Below are positions 33,531-45,086 of a stretch of 64,000 bases of DNA, piece by piece. The stretch comes from Magicicada septendecula (lineage: Eukaryota > Arthropoda > Insecta > Hemiptera > Cicadidae): assembly GCA_034769895.1 (NCBI GenBank), contig CM068368.1:689703877-689767876 (forward strand), read 5' to 3'. Both the position numbers and the translations under genes were made by a program. Every line of letters starts with the position of its first letter. The stretch's first letter is position 1. Below the pieces are notes generated by a model. It was not told where the DNA came from, ran no database searches, and saw only the letters and a program-made list of their open reading frames with translations.

Positions 33531-33790
33531 GGATCGAGCGTTTGCCTTATGCACAGATGCGTTATCTGTGCCCCTGGCTTGTAACAGCCAGCTCCTTATA
33601 GCCGCTGTTCCATAGTTTGGTGATTCCCCTGAATTGACCCCCCCCCCCCCCCGGTTAATTTCTAAATTCACCAATTTTGAAAATAATAACAAGTATGGCT
33701 AGGATACAATCTGCCCAACCACACTTGCTACCAATAATCCAAATCCATGGTCAGGGTTTGTTGACTCCGTGACCGCCCGAAAGTTGGGGA
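33531..33790 (-). other. multi-hairpin RNA module of D
   Basis: On the minus strand, in order: CGGTCA/TGACCA (33775-33748, one mismatch), CAAGTGTGG/CCATACTTG (33727-33690, one G-U pair), a run of at least 15 G (33652-33638), GGGGAATCACCAAACTATGG and GGAACAGCGGCT (about 33631-33600), then GCACAGAT/ATCTGTGC (33571-33551). The second hairpin has the same position and loop start (GGTTGGG) as CAGCTATGG/CCATAGCTG of B but different, still paired bases. Confidence 0.65.
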
Positions 33791-34258
33791 ATCACAAGTA
33801 AAAGATATATTTGTTTATGATATAGTTACATTTAAAATTTATAATTTGCATTGCATGAAATTTCTAGTCTTAGTTGTGTGTTTTAACACCATACATTTCT
33901 TTCTTAACCTTCCCTACACTCCTTCATTAACTTAAAATAGTGAGTACAACAAAATATTTACTTATTCATCTGAACTAATCTATTCCTACTTACATAGGCT
34001 ATCACCAACTAACGATTGAATCTTTAATTACAATTTAATTGACCATTTAATAAAAAAGATTTACTCTCTTTCACTTCATTAAAATAAACATTTAATCTGC
34101 ATCTGAATAAAATTACAAACATTTCAAATTTTAGGTTTAGTTTCAAATTCTATTCTCGTGACCTTGTTACATTTTATTATTACATTTCAATTATGAACTT
34201 CTGTTCTATTAAGTATTTTCATCATCAATTGGTTTGGGTGATTCTCAGTTATTCATAT

Positions 34259-35061
34259 TGTAATGGTACAATCATGGTACATTTTATAATTAACTTTAAG
34301 TATGGTAAATAAAACCATAAATATTGTATTTTTAGTTTGGTCATAATTAAACCAACATTAAATAACTGGTATGAATATATAGTGAGTGGACTGTATAATA
34401 TTTGTCAGGATTTGGACCGATTCATAGCAAAAAACTGTGAAGCATCACAAAAACAGTATGTAATTTGTTGCGATAACAGTGACGATCCTTAATTACGTCA
34501 GCGGCCGAGAATGTGTTTACGTCCACAACACGATGCTGTCAACAACTTAACAAAGAACGAGTGACGTAGGTTCACCCCACCTCGGCAACAAATAACAAAG
34601 ACTCGATGTCATTTCATCTGCAACTGTGATCATAGCCGGCCGGCAGATCGCTCACTAATAAGTGAAGTTTAACTTTTAAACCACTGTAAGTGGTTAATAA
34701 ACTATATCTAAAACATGTTGTGAAGAACGTTAAAAGTTCGGCTTCGTGTAGGCGTCATCGGCCGATGGATCGTCCCAAATAGATCAGCGTATAGAATCGG
34801 TCCGAGGTGTTACATGGGTCGACACGATGGTGCGCCGTAAAACGCAGTAAAACTATACCGATTGTGCTAGTCTGGACGATTCTAGCAGTGCGAGGAGGCC
34901 TACACGACTTTGGTGAGAACGTTCCAACAACAAAAATATACGTATTTATTTTCACATCAATTTTATTTGAAATGACCAAATACAAATAAATTTAAGTATT
35001 CAAAATTTCACTTAACATAAAAGTATTAAAATGAGCTCATAACATAATAACAAATTGTACC

Positions 35062-35132
<71 letters not shown>

Positions 35133-35558
35133 TGTGTGCGTGAGTAATTTCTAAGTGCTGGGTTGTGCGAAACAATATCTAAAGATGTATAACTATAGTT
35201 ATCATATATATATCATAATTATCTAATACAACACATTTTCTATCACATATTAGTATTTTGGAGGGTAATTTGATTTTTGAAACACCCATGGCGCAATGTG
35301 TGGGTCTTATTTATTTTTCACTATGTAGTAAAATACCAGTTCAACACTAATAAAAGTCATTAAATATGTTATTTGGTGTATGTTTTATTTCAGATAATCT
35401 ATTTCACAAAACTAGTTCGTGTTGCACGAATTCTGGTCCTAAACGTAAATGTATGTAGTGATAGTTTGTACACTATGGCGCCTGAGGTTATTTACTAGTA
35501 CATACGAAAATACATTTTTAACGATAATTAATTAAACGATAAAAGGTAATAAATTACA
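34259..35558 (+). repeat. 5' LTR of C, with a long (GA)n microsatellite
   Basis: TGTAATGGTACAATC..AAATTACA. Contains a (GA)n run of about 66 bases at 35065-35130, which is only about 35 bases in the 3' copy. First and last six bases are complementary (TGTAAT/ATTACA). Confidence 0.95.
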
Positions 35559-35735
35559 ATTGGCGCGTGCCGAACATGGACTCGACATAAAATAAAATTT
35601 TATGTAGAGTACACCTACTGGTATGTGAAATAGTTACCTGAGATAATAGCGTTATAGTACGCAAAGCGTGCGCAAGGTAAGGTTAAAATTTTAGGTTATA
35701 AATAAATCTGTTTTAGTAACACAAAATAATACAAT
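35559..35735 (+). promoter_or_regulatory. leader of C with primer-binding site
   Basis: Two bases after the LTR comes TGGCGCGTGCCGAACATGGA. Apart from three extra bases (GTG) after TGGCGC it resembles the tRNA-Lys type site TGGCGCCCGAACAGGGAC. A splice-donor-like CAAGGTAAGG follows at about 35672. The leader is 177 nt, like that of B. Confidence 0.6.
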
Positions 35736-36998
35736 ATGAGTAATCAGGATAATATTACAATAGAAATCAGTACAACTGATGTAAATTTGACTGGCGAGAT
35801 GGATGTACAACCAAATCAAGCTAGTCAGACTGACAAGGCAAATACGCCTGTATCTGTAGAGACAACGAAAACCGATACATCCATATCAGCTATGTCAGAT
35901 AGTAATAAGGATGAAACTAGTGCAATGATGCAATTACTATTAAAATTAGACAAAAAACTAGATGAGCAGAAAAGCGATTCTAATATTAAATTCACAAATT
36001 TGAATGACAAATTTGATAAACAATTTAAAGAATTACAGAATGAAATTCAATTAGGTCATGATAATCTGGTTAAGAAGGTTGACAAGGTCATCACAAAACT
36101 AGATGAGAATGTAAGTCAATTAGTAAGTCTATTAGAAAGCCAGAAGGTAAATAGTAGTACCCAGCAAAATGCAGTACAGAATAATAACGCATTTAAAAAT
36201 GATAACTCAAATAATGAATGTACAGATAGTAAGAATATTACAAGTAATAAGAATGTGGTGTTAGAAAATGATAATGAAAGTATTATGAATGATAATGAAA
36301 TGTTTGAGTGTATTAAGTCAGAAAGAAAGTTTGGAGAAAGTATTTTTGTACAAGGAGTGCAGGGGGTAGAATTTTCTTTTGATGTTGTGTTAGGGGGTGA
36401 AGACAAGTCTTCATGTAATTTTTATAAGGATAAGAGTTCCTTCAATTTATATTTGGAAGACGATAGGTCTACAAATAAAGTTTCTTTGTGTTTTTGTGTA
36501 CCTAATAAGTGGTGCAATTTTATGATAGGGACCCCTGCATATTTGGAGAGAGAAAGTGTATTTTGGTGTTATGGAGAGAAATGTATTAAGAGAGAAAGTA
36601 TAGAGAGATATTGTGAGAGTAAGAGAGTAATAGAAATATTTAAAGTAAACAAAAATTACAGACAATTGTTAGAAAGGTTAGGGTTAGATAAGGTGGAAGA
36701 AAATAAGGAATACGTACCTTATAATAACAATGAATTTGAAATAACAATAAATGAGAAAAAAGGTATTAAGTACTTACCTGTGGTGGAAAATTATGAGGAT
36801 AATTATAGAATAAATGACCAATTAATGACATATGATACTAAGATAAACAGAACCCTACTCGATCGTGACTTGAAATATTTGTTTGATAACATATTTAGAA
36901 ATGAACATGAATATAATGTTACTATTCATAAAATTTATTTATTAAGTAATAAATTAAATAGACCTAAGATTCGTTTGTTGTTCAACGATGGAGGATAG
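35736..36998 (+). CDS. gag-position coiled-coil protein of element C (420 aa)
   Basis: Intact ORF with ATG 177 nt after the LTR. Residues 1-65 are Ser/Thr/Asp-rich; about 65-130 form a coiled coil (L-L-L-K-L-D-K-K-L-D, F-T-N-L-N-D-K-F-D-K-Q-F); 130-200 is Asn-rich; the rest is the Trp/Cys-containing domain with S-L-C-F-C-V-P-N-K-W and S-V-F-W-C-Y, ending R-L-L-F-N-D-G-G before TAG. Layout, position and tail match the protein of B, although most residues differ. It lacks the G-Q-R-A-N-F-P motif of B and D. No capsid, knuckle or enzyme motif. Presumed Gag-related structural or RNA-binding protein of a non-autonomous element; its exact role is unknown. Confidence 0.82.
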   Translation: MSNQDNITIEISTTDVNLTGEMDVQPNQASQTDKANTPVSVETTKTDTSISAMSDSNKDETSAMMQLLLKLDKKLDEQKSDSNIKFTNLNDKFDKQFKELQNEIQLGHDNLVKKVDKVITKLDENVSQLVSLLESQKVNSSTQQNAVQNNNAFKNDNSNNECTDSKNITSNKNVVLENDNESIMNDNEMFECIKSERKFGESIFVQGVQGVEFSFDVVLGGEDKSSCNFYKDKSSFNLYLEDDRSTNKVSLCFCVPNKWCNFMIGTPAYLERESVFWCYGEKCIKRESIERYCESKRVIEIFKVNKNYRQLLERLGLDKVEENKEYVPYNNNEFEITINEKKGIKYLPVVENYEDNYRINDQLMTYDTKINRTLLDRDLKYLFDNIFRNEHEYNVTIHKIYLLSNKLNRPKIRLLFNDGG

Positions 36999-37679
36999 AG
37001 TGTTTCAATTGTGTAATGAACATTAAATATATATATGTGTAAAGTGGTATTGAATTGGACTGCTATGGATTGAGTTTGGTAAATAACAAAATAATGAGTT
37101 GGAGTGTATATTTTTCATTATATGTATGTATTTATGTAACAATGTATTTATGTATTACAGGTATATTTTATGTACACCAGTATGTATTATTATGTATTTT
37201 AATAACATGTTTAATAATAATATTTTTAAATAATGGAATAACCATAAAGAGTAATCAGTCTTTATGACTAAAAAATTATGGTACAAAAGAAAGTTGTACT
37301 TTGTAACAGAAGTAAATTATTAATAGTCATAAAAGTTTCTATTAATGAAGTTAAATTATTAATTCATTTGTAATGAAGGTAATTACTAATGAATAATGAT
37401 GTAATAAGTAAGAATATATATTTGAAAAGAGGTATTGTTATGAGTAGGTGAGAGATGTATTTTATAAGACAATTGTCAATGATTACAGCAAGGTAGAATG
37501 TGTAAACAGGAATAGAGCCTGGGTATAGATAAAATGCAGGTGAGTTATTTAATTAATGACAATGGAGTTAGATAGTTAAGAATTTTGAAGTAAATAATAC
37601 AAAGAGAAGTATTAGATATTTAGGGACACAGTAGTTAGTGATTATTTGTAGAGGTGAGTAAAGTAAAGGTATAAACATA
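36999..37679 (+). other. C noncoding DNA after gag
   Basis: AT-rich. GTGGTATTGAATTGGACTG at 37044 matches element G after its gag tail. The open frame at 37055-37267 is low-complexity and not considered a gene. Confidence 0.55.
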
Positions 37680-37870
37680 TATTTGTTGTTGATGACTTCT
37701 GTAGTGGGGGTGAGGTGATAAGGAGTAGCCAACCAGTAGTGTTGTGGCAGATAATAAGATAATTTTAAGGGAGTGTTTGCCGAATTTTTGGAAGGGCAAA
37801 ATAATATGAATGTATATAGCCAGTTAGGGAACACCCAACCCATTGCAAAGACAAGCGGTGCCATAGGATT
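37680..37870 (+). pseudogene. relic of A1-type pol (linker before RT) inside element C
   Basis: This stretch aligns by eye with A1 1530-1770: GTAGTGGGGGTGAGGTG, GTTGTGGCAGATAATA, TTTAAGGGAGTGTTTGCCGA, GGAAGGGCAAAATAATATGA, GGGAACACCCAACCCATTGC and AAGACAAGCGGTGCCATAGG each have a close partner in the same order. A1 carries two copies of the CAGCGTGCGGCGTTG unit here and C only one decayed copy. Frame is lost. It shows that C derives from a pol-bearing ancestor by loss of nearly all of pol. Confidence 0.75.
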
Positions 37871-38413
37871 TAAATGAAATTAGTAATGGTGTTTATAATT
37901 GAGATATTGGTGTCATGATAGGTAAATTTGGTGGTCAATTAGAAGGTGAGCAAGATTATAATAAATAGAAGCATAGTGAATATAGGAGTCACCCAGACGA
38001 AAAAATGATTAGAATGTGAAAGGTTAGGTAGTTAGGTAGGTAGGAAATTCAGAGTATAGAGGTAATAGGAAGTGAATAATAATAATATTATAAGAATGTA
38101 ATAATAAATTTAAAATGAATTTTATAATTATAATAAATAATAATTGATGTCTAAATAATTAATTAACAGCAATTGTAATTTTTTTTATGATTTAAATGTA
38201 AACTTAGATAGAATATGCAAATCAAGATTAAATATGAATTAAACATTCCAATGTATTATTATATCAATGTGTATTATTATGTAAAATGTATTATGTATTT
38301 ATGTTATAAAGTTTTTAACATGCTTTTATAATATGGAAATAATGTGTAAAAGGGATAAATAGAAATGGCGCTGTTAATACCAGATTAGGTAATAGCCAGA
38401 TTATTACCTGTTA

Positions 38414-38452
<39 letters not shown>

Positions 38453-38795
38453 TTTTTATTTTTTATTTTTTTTAACCATTCAATAAGATTTATAAATAAA
38501 TAAATATACAGATTTATTAATGCTTTTATATCAATATAATTTGTTTTTCTCCAGGTTTGGGAGATATATAGTGTAATTTTCATATTTTCAAATAGAGTTT
38601 AATTCTTTTTATATCAATGTGTTTATGTTATAATTACAGTAATTATAAAAGAGAATGAGATAAATATTATCGATAGTAATCGAAACCATTCATTAATTCA
38701 GGATTTGTTAATATGGAGAAAGGAAATTCTTTCTAATTCTTGAGAGTTACTTTTAGTAGTATAATTTTATAACTATATCTTAGTATTGTAACTAT
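37871..38795 (+). other. C noncoding interior
   Basis: AT-rich. At about 38380-38402 AGGTAATA/TATTACCT makes an 8-bp hairpin. (AAT)n microsatellite at about 38410-38450. The CG-rich hairpins of A1, B and D were not found here, so C may have lost or replaced that module. Confidence 0.45.
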
Positions 38796-39177
38796 ATCAA
38801 GCCAACCCAGTGCTTATTAGCACAAACCAGCACCTAGCTAAGGGGAACCAGATCAGTTGAGGATAGAGTAAATTACCAAGTCACTATTTTGAGATTTTTC
38901 ATTTATTGTTTCAGTGTTTGGTGATATGACAGCGGTCCTGAGCTGGCCAACGCGTCAGAGTAGGGGCGTTAAGAGCCTAAGTGGCCTTATGGTGTTGGGA
39001 TCTCGCAGGAGAAGTCCAGTAAGGTCATGTAGGTACGGTCATCATCATCAGACCAAGGGTGAGTTGTTATTTTCTTTTATATAAAATTGTAAGGGCCTGG
39101 CTGATCCCTTTAGGAAGTATGAAAGGGTCAATGAAAGTTTTTGTGCTTCGACACGCAATCTTTCATTGAGGGGGTTT
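38796..39177 (+). promoter_or_regulatory. C 3' terminal module: hairpins and polypurine tract
   Basis: AGGGGAACCAGATCAGTTGA, GGTGTTGGGATCTC, TCTC/GAGA hairpin (39001-39012), 40-nt hairpin at 39129-39168 (CAATGAAAG..CTTTCATTG, inner stem closed by UUCG), GAGGGGGTTT, then the LTR. Relative to G, GAGAG/CTCTC has become GAAAG/CTTTC. Confidence 0.75.
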
Positions 39178-39975
39178 TGTAATGGTACAATCATGGTACA
39201 TTTTATAATTGAGTATGGTAAATAAAACCATAAATATTGTATTTTTAGTTTGGTCATAATTAAACCAACATTAAATAACCGGTATGAATATATAGTGAGT
39301 GGACTGTATAATATTTGTCAGGATTTGGACCGATTCATAGCAAAAAACTGTGAAGCATCACAAAAACAGTATGTAATTTGTTGCGATAACAGTGACGATC
39401 CTTAATTACGTCAGCGGCCGAGAATGTGTTTACTTCCACAACACGATGCTGTCAACAACTTAACAAAGAACGAGTGACGTAGGTTCACCCCACCTCGGCA
39501 ACAAATAACAAAGACTCGATGTCATTTCATCTGCAACTGTGATCATAGCCGGCCGGCAGATCGCTCACTAATAAGTGAAGTTTAACTTTTAAACCACTGT
39601 AAGTGGTTAATAAACTATATCTAAAACATGTTGTGAAGAACGTTAAAAGTTCGGCTTCGTGTAGGCGTCATCGGCCGATGGATCATCCCAAATAGATCAG
39701 CGTATAGAATCGGTCCGAGGTGTTACGTGGGTCGACACGACGGTGCGCCGTAAAATGCAGTAAAACTATACCGATTGTGCTAGTCTGGACGATTCTAGCA
39801 GTGCGAGGAGGCCTACACGACTTTGGTGAGAACGTTCCAACAACAAAAATATACGTATTTATTTTCACATCAATTTTATTTGAAATGACCAAATAACAAA
39901 TAAATTTAAGTATTCAAAATTTCACTTAACATAAAAGTATTAAAATGAGCTCATAACATAATAACAAATTGTACC

Positions 39976-40014
<39 letters not shown>

Positions 40015-40078
40015 TGTGTGCGTAATTTCTAAGTGCTGGGTTGTGCGAAACAATATCTAAAGATGTATAACTATATTT

Positions 40079-40119
<41 letters not shown>

Positions 40120-40462
40120 TAATTATCTAATACAACACATTTTCTATCACATATTAGTATTTTGGAGGGTAATTTGATTTTTGAAATGCCCATGGCACAA
40201 TGTGTGAGTCTTATTTATTTTTCACTATGTAGTAAAATACCAGTTCAACACTAATAAAAGTCATTAAATATGTTATTTGGTGTATGTTTTATTTCAGATA
40301 ATCTATTTCACAAAACTAGTTCGTGTTGCACGAATTCTGGCCCTAAACGTAAATGTATGTAGTGATAGTTTGTACACTATGGCGCCCGAGGTTATTTACT
40401 AGTACATACGAAAATACATTTTTAACGATAATTAATTAAACGATAAAAGGTAATAAATTACA
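39178..40462 (+). repeat. 3' LTR of C
   Basis: Copy of 34259-35558 with scattered substitutions, a shorter (GA)n run (39978-40012) and an expanded (TA)n run (about 40080-40118). Ends ATTACA and is followed by the target duplication ATAT. Confidence 0.95.
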
Positions 40463-40466
40463 ATAT

Positions 40467-41687
40467 AATTCGATTTATTAAAAATGCATTAAAATATAAC
40501 CTTACTCCCCTTCATCCCGTCTAACAATCACTAACAGATTTACATAGGGTGACACCAATCTCTCAAAATATTTACTTCCATTAACTGCTCTAACTTCACT
40601 TTAATCATTCTCCTCTCATATTAAAATACCTAATACCCCCTTAACTTAGGATGTGTGTTCCCTCCCTTATACTCATTCCCTTATTAGTTCCTGGTCCTTT
40701 CCCAGGTAACTCCGCCAAACCCCATTTAAAACTATTCCTCCCGCCATAACGCCTGTCGTTAAGGACTCCTTACCACACCACCCTCTTTACAAAATTTCAC
40801 CTATTTACTCTCTAATTACATTACTCTCATTACTCTACGTATATGCACTATCGCTACTGTGTCCCTACTATTAACCCGTTTCTGTATTACTTATATTTCC
40901 AAAAATCTTATGTTGTCTAACACCCATTTAAAATTGACTCTGACTGATTCAAATGCCTCATTGAAATAATCATTATTACCCAAACCCTATCTTTTACAAC
41001 ATTTTTCATTAACATTGAAAATTACCTTAGAAAATTCATAACTACCTCAAATTAACTTCATTACCTTATTTAAAATCTTTTAAACTCATTTAAAATTTAT
41101 TATTCAAACATTTTACTTTATTTAAATTGTATTATACACTTCGTACTTACATTATATCACTCAATTGAAAAAACAAAATTATAAACATCCATTCCCACAA
41201 ATACAGCGTACATCCATATGTACCTTCTGAAACATAACAATCATATAACTCCACAACTAAACACGTTTTACATCTACTCATTTACTATTTGTTATCATGT
41301 TCAAATCTCAGAAACATCATTTAAATTCATTATCAAAATCTATTTCTACTACATTAATTAATTAATTAGTCTCAAATTCTTTAATTCAATCTATTGTTTA
41401 AAACACAAATTATTTTAATTACCTTACTGCAAAACAATTACAATTCATTTATTACAAACTTTCATTATTTGTTTAGTCTGCCAAAATATTATTATTATTA
41501 TCAATTTCTACTACGTACACACATTGTTTACATAAAATACCTTTTACAATACAAACACAATTAATTTCACTATAAATTTATTTACAATTCTTTGCCATTC
41601 ATTTATCTGTTTACCACACCTCATTTCATAAGTTAGCCATGTCATCACCATAAACTAAAATAATTAAAATGTCCATTCACTTATTAT
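40467..41687 (-). other. D noncoding DNA after gag
   Basis: AT-rich on both strands, no reading frame. The purine block shared with A1 and B lies at about 40630-40790 (minus strand GGAGTCC, ACCTGGGAAAGG, GGGAGGGAACACACATCC). C is inserted just beyond it. Confidence 0.55.
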
Positions 41688-43039
41688 TTATTTAACCCCA
41701 TCATCATATATTAACCTGATGTATTTATAACACGACTCATTCTTATTGACATACATTACATTATAATTATTATTGTAATGACCACTTTCGTTAATTATAT
41801 TAACACAGTAATTAACTACATATTTGTCTCCCATTATTTCATAAAACCCGTCTACCTTGGTAATTTTCGTCCTGTCTCAGTCAGTATTTTTGGTCAACAT
41901 AAGGTAATTTATGTTATATTCTTCTACTATATCCCTAACCGTACGAGGTAAGTGTTTATCATCTACAGCGGTATCATCAAAATCATCTATCTTTATTTCA
42001 CAAGGTAAGTCAATTTGCTCACCTCTCTCAATATCTGAACTCTGCACTAACATTTCATAACCTCTATTAATCTCAAAAATCTCTATCTCTCTCTCTCATC
42101 ACAATACCTCTCACAACCCCCCTGAACTATCTCATTCCATGCAAAGGGCAACACAAAATCACTAAAATACTTCCTGGCTTTACCAGGTACATCAACACAA
42201 AAACTTAAGGGACCATTTGGAGACACCATGTCTCCCACATAACCTCTGGAGGAACCTTCGTCCTCATAAAACACATGTGGAGTCTTTACTCCACTTATAC
42301 CACAGGGAAAATTTGCCCTCTGCCCTCCATACTCATCTAACTTCTCTTCACGCTCTCTCTCAATCTCATTAACAACTACTACCTCATCACTAATTTCTAC
42401 TCCTCCTAAACTCTCATCGTTACTATCATTATTCAATGTATCACTCTCTGATACCACATTTTCAATTACATCACCATTTTTAATTATATCATTGTTATCA
42501 CTTGTTAACTCATTATTAGAATTATCATTATTACTTACCTTGTTATTAATTATCTGAGTTACTTTACTTTTAATCTGTTCCTCTACCGACTCTATCACTT
42601 GTTCCTTAAATGTCATTAACCGTTCGTCAATCTCGCTCAGATGTTTATTCAAATTACTTTCACTTTTGATATGTTGTTGTTCCATCTCCCCCTTTTTTCA
42701 TTAAATTTAGCGTCAAACTTATTATTCTGTTCATTTAATTTACTGTCATTAATATCAAAGCGTTTATTGATGTCGCTACTTATTTCATTAAACTTAGTGT
42801 CAAAACGATTAGACATTAGTTTAATCTCCCCCCATTATCTCACGAAACTAATTTCTCATTTCGTCATCAGTTTTATTACTTTCCCTAGACGAGACGGGAG
42901 TTGAATGAACTCTCACCTCGCCCATAACAGCTGATTCTGTCCAGCTTTCTTGATTTACTATAGGAGTTTCTGACTGAATTTCTGATTCACTTATAACAGT
43001 TGAGTCAGACAAACTGACTTCGTTTTCCGTATTTTCCAT
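41688..43039 (-). pseudogene. broken gag-like coiled-coil protein gene of element D
   Basis: Starts M-E-N-T-E-N-E-V at 43039, with V-R-V-H-S-T-P as in B and A2, then breaks at a TAG (about 42848-42850) beside a G-run. It resumes as a coiled coil with repeated K-F-N-E / K-R-F-D units, an Asn/Asp-rich spacer, G-G-Q-R-A-N-F-P, L-S-F-C-V-D-V-P, and breaks again in a CT microsatellite near 42080. In-frame pieces continue to R-L-I-Y-D-D-G-V-K and a stop at 41688-41690. Total length fits 420-450 residues. Same role as the B and C proteins if it were intact. Confidence 0.75.
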
Positions 43040-43160
43040 TTTTATGAATTTAATTATTCTTTAATCAAATAATTAATTACTTATTTATTATCTAAACAAA
43101 ATCTCATAACTTCTACTCACAGTATTTTACGTCTTAACCTCTAATCACAAATCACAAATT
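43040..43160 (-). promoter_or_regulatory. leader of D, gag-proximal part
   Basis: 121 AT-rich bases upstream of the D gag start, cut off by the 5' LTR of E. The remainder with the PBS is at 58198-58225. Confidence 0.55.
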
Positions 43161-43666
43161 TGTTGAGACTGGTCATAAGTTGAAGGAACATGTCCGTCTC
43201 TGACACACAAATGTATTTTTTTTATATAAGGTGCTAATATTGTGCAATTTTTCTCTTTTCATTAATTGGCCCTATTTTAGTCTATATAAATTCTTTATAT
43301 TAATCATGGTAACTGGGGGGCGTTAATTATTTTAAACAATTTTTATTTCTCACCGTAATTAAGTAATTAAACACTTAGCCACTGAGGCACTTGGTTTTAA
43401 ATTTTTAATGTCCTGGGGACATTTGTATGCAATACTTTATGATACACATGACGTGCAATTAACCCACACCATGGGGGTACATTGATAGAAATAAATCTTT
43501 AATCCTAATTGGGATTCCTATAAAGAAGAAGTTAGAATTTATATACACCAGAAGGGTAATATAAAAAGGGGCGTGGCAAGAGACCTTTATGTATTTGTAT
43601 ACTATTGTATAATGTAATTTGTCTTGTGGAACATGTTATGTCTGTATATTTCTGTGTACATTTTGG

Positions 43667-43718
<52 letters not shown>

Positions 43719-44446
43719 GCATTACTGTACTTTTGGTGGGAACTTGGGATATAGGGATTTATTATTCAGGGTCTTTTACAACAGAAAGTTAACACATGTA
43801 GGCATGTGGATATATCCTTTTCATTTTCTTTTTAAGGGAGGTATTCTATCTCAATAATCGTGGCTGATCATTTCTTTAAGGAAATTAATTATTTTATTTA
43901 ACAAGTATAGGAAGTGTCACCTTTAAAGTTCATTTAATTGGTTGAGTAATTATTTTAATTATTAATAGTAACTGGGAATGAAATCATTTATCTTCATTAA
44001 TTTATATACTGCATTTTAAAAAGGAACACATGATATAAATTTTATATTTTATTACATAGTTTAATGGGAGCTTATTTTGAGGTTAATGATTATTTTAAAA
44101 TTTCAATTCATTGATGGTGACATAGCAATTATTTTCTTGGATTCAGTTAATATTTTTCAGGTGGCCTTGATGAGAGGGTATACTTCTTTATTTAACCATT
44201 TAAAGGGGAATTATAAATCACTGTTGTATTTATTTGTTCATTATATTTTTATTATGAGATAGAATAATAAAATGGGATTGTTAATTATTTAATTCTTGAG
44301 TTTTCATTGCAAGTCCCGTCTCACTGGATCCAGTGCAATTTTTAGCTTCTCTAGGCCTTAGCCTAGTTTTAATTAACTTGTGGCCCCTCTTTACAAAAAG
44401 AAATATTCTTTTTGTTTTAACTACTCAAGATGAAGTAGGGGTTTCA
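43161..44446 (+). repeat. 5' LTR of E
   Basis: Paired with 56920-58197. TATA-like AATATAAAAAGGGG near 43559; (TA)n at about 43671-43714. Open frames inside are microsatellite-driven and repeated in both LTRs. Confidence 0.92.
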
Positions 44447-45086
44447 TTTGGTAGCAGAGCGCGGTTACGATGAGGGTCCTGTGGGTGTGACGGGGCTTGC
44501 AAACTTAGGAAATATTTTGGAACTTTCACAATGTTAAGTTCAAATAGAACTTAGAAAAATTTTAAAGGCCCTATATCCCAAGTTGAAAATATTTCTTGTT
44601 AGTTTTATGGTTTGAAATATATGTACATGTACTTGCCCGCCTTGCATAGTGAATAGTGCCACGTGGTGGGAAATTTTAGAAGGGGAAATCCCTGGGCAAG
44701 ACTTATCGCAGTCGGTGCTTGGTTAGTTTGAGTTACCTTGCCCATGTTTGGGGAGGTGTTGCTGTTTTTTTGTAATTATGCGGTATGGCCCGATCGGCAG
44801 TCGGTTTCTTCCGATAAATGGTAGCCGGAGGTAACCTAAGAAATGGTTAAAATAAATTTTCGTTGGTCGGTATTTTGTTTTTCGTGTTGTGTGTGTGTCG
44901 CGTTCCTTTTGTCTGGTGTAATCGAGTGTGAGCTGTTCAGGTAGTGGCCTAGTTCTCGCATCGTTAGGTGGACCCGCAGTCTACTCTTTGGAAGAACAGT
45001 ACGTGAGTTTTTCTTATTCCAATCTTATTATTGTCATTATGTTTGTAGGTGTTAGGTATTTGTAGGGTGTTGTGTTTTGTTGATAG
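44447..45086 (+). promoter_or_regulatory. E primer-binding site and 5' untranslated region
   Basis: TGGTAGCAGAGC at 44449-44460 equals the complement of the 3' end of tRNA-Met (11-12 matches from the CCA end), the place and form expected of a primer-binding site. The remaining 620 nt are noncoding, with a possible splice donor near 45000. Confidence 0.75.

Larger units (their letters stand above)
34259..40462 (+). mobile_element. complete gag-only LTR element C, target duplication ATAT
   Basis: LTRs at 34259-35558 and 39178-40462, flanked by ATAT (34255-34258 and 40463-40466). The interior holds a primer-binding site, one 420-codon ORF, a relic of pol, and a 3' hairpin with polypurine tract. 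No working pol. About a dozen substitutions plus microsatellite length changes separate the LTRs by eye, so C is older than B and F. It sits in element D, in the opposite orientation. Confidence 0.93.

Noticed and set aside
35065..35130. (GA)n run considered as a regulatory GAGA array
   Set aside because: It is a length-variable microsatellite within an LTR (half as long in the other LTR copy), so no function can be claimed.
35474..35490. TGGCGCCTGAGG inside the C LTR considered as the primer-binding site
   Set aside because: It is present in both LTR copies (also near 40380), and the LTR continues about 80 bp further to a clean target duplication, so the site after 35558 fits better.
43624..43857. 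Frame with a long run of Ile-Tyr, repeated at 57378-57608
   Set aside because: Made by the (TA)n microsatellite in both LTRs of E.
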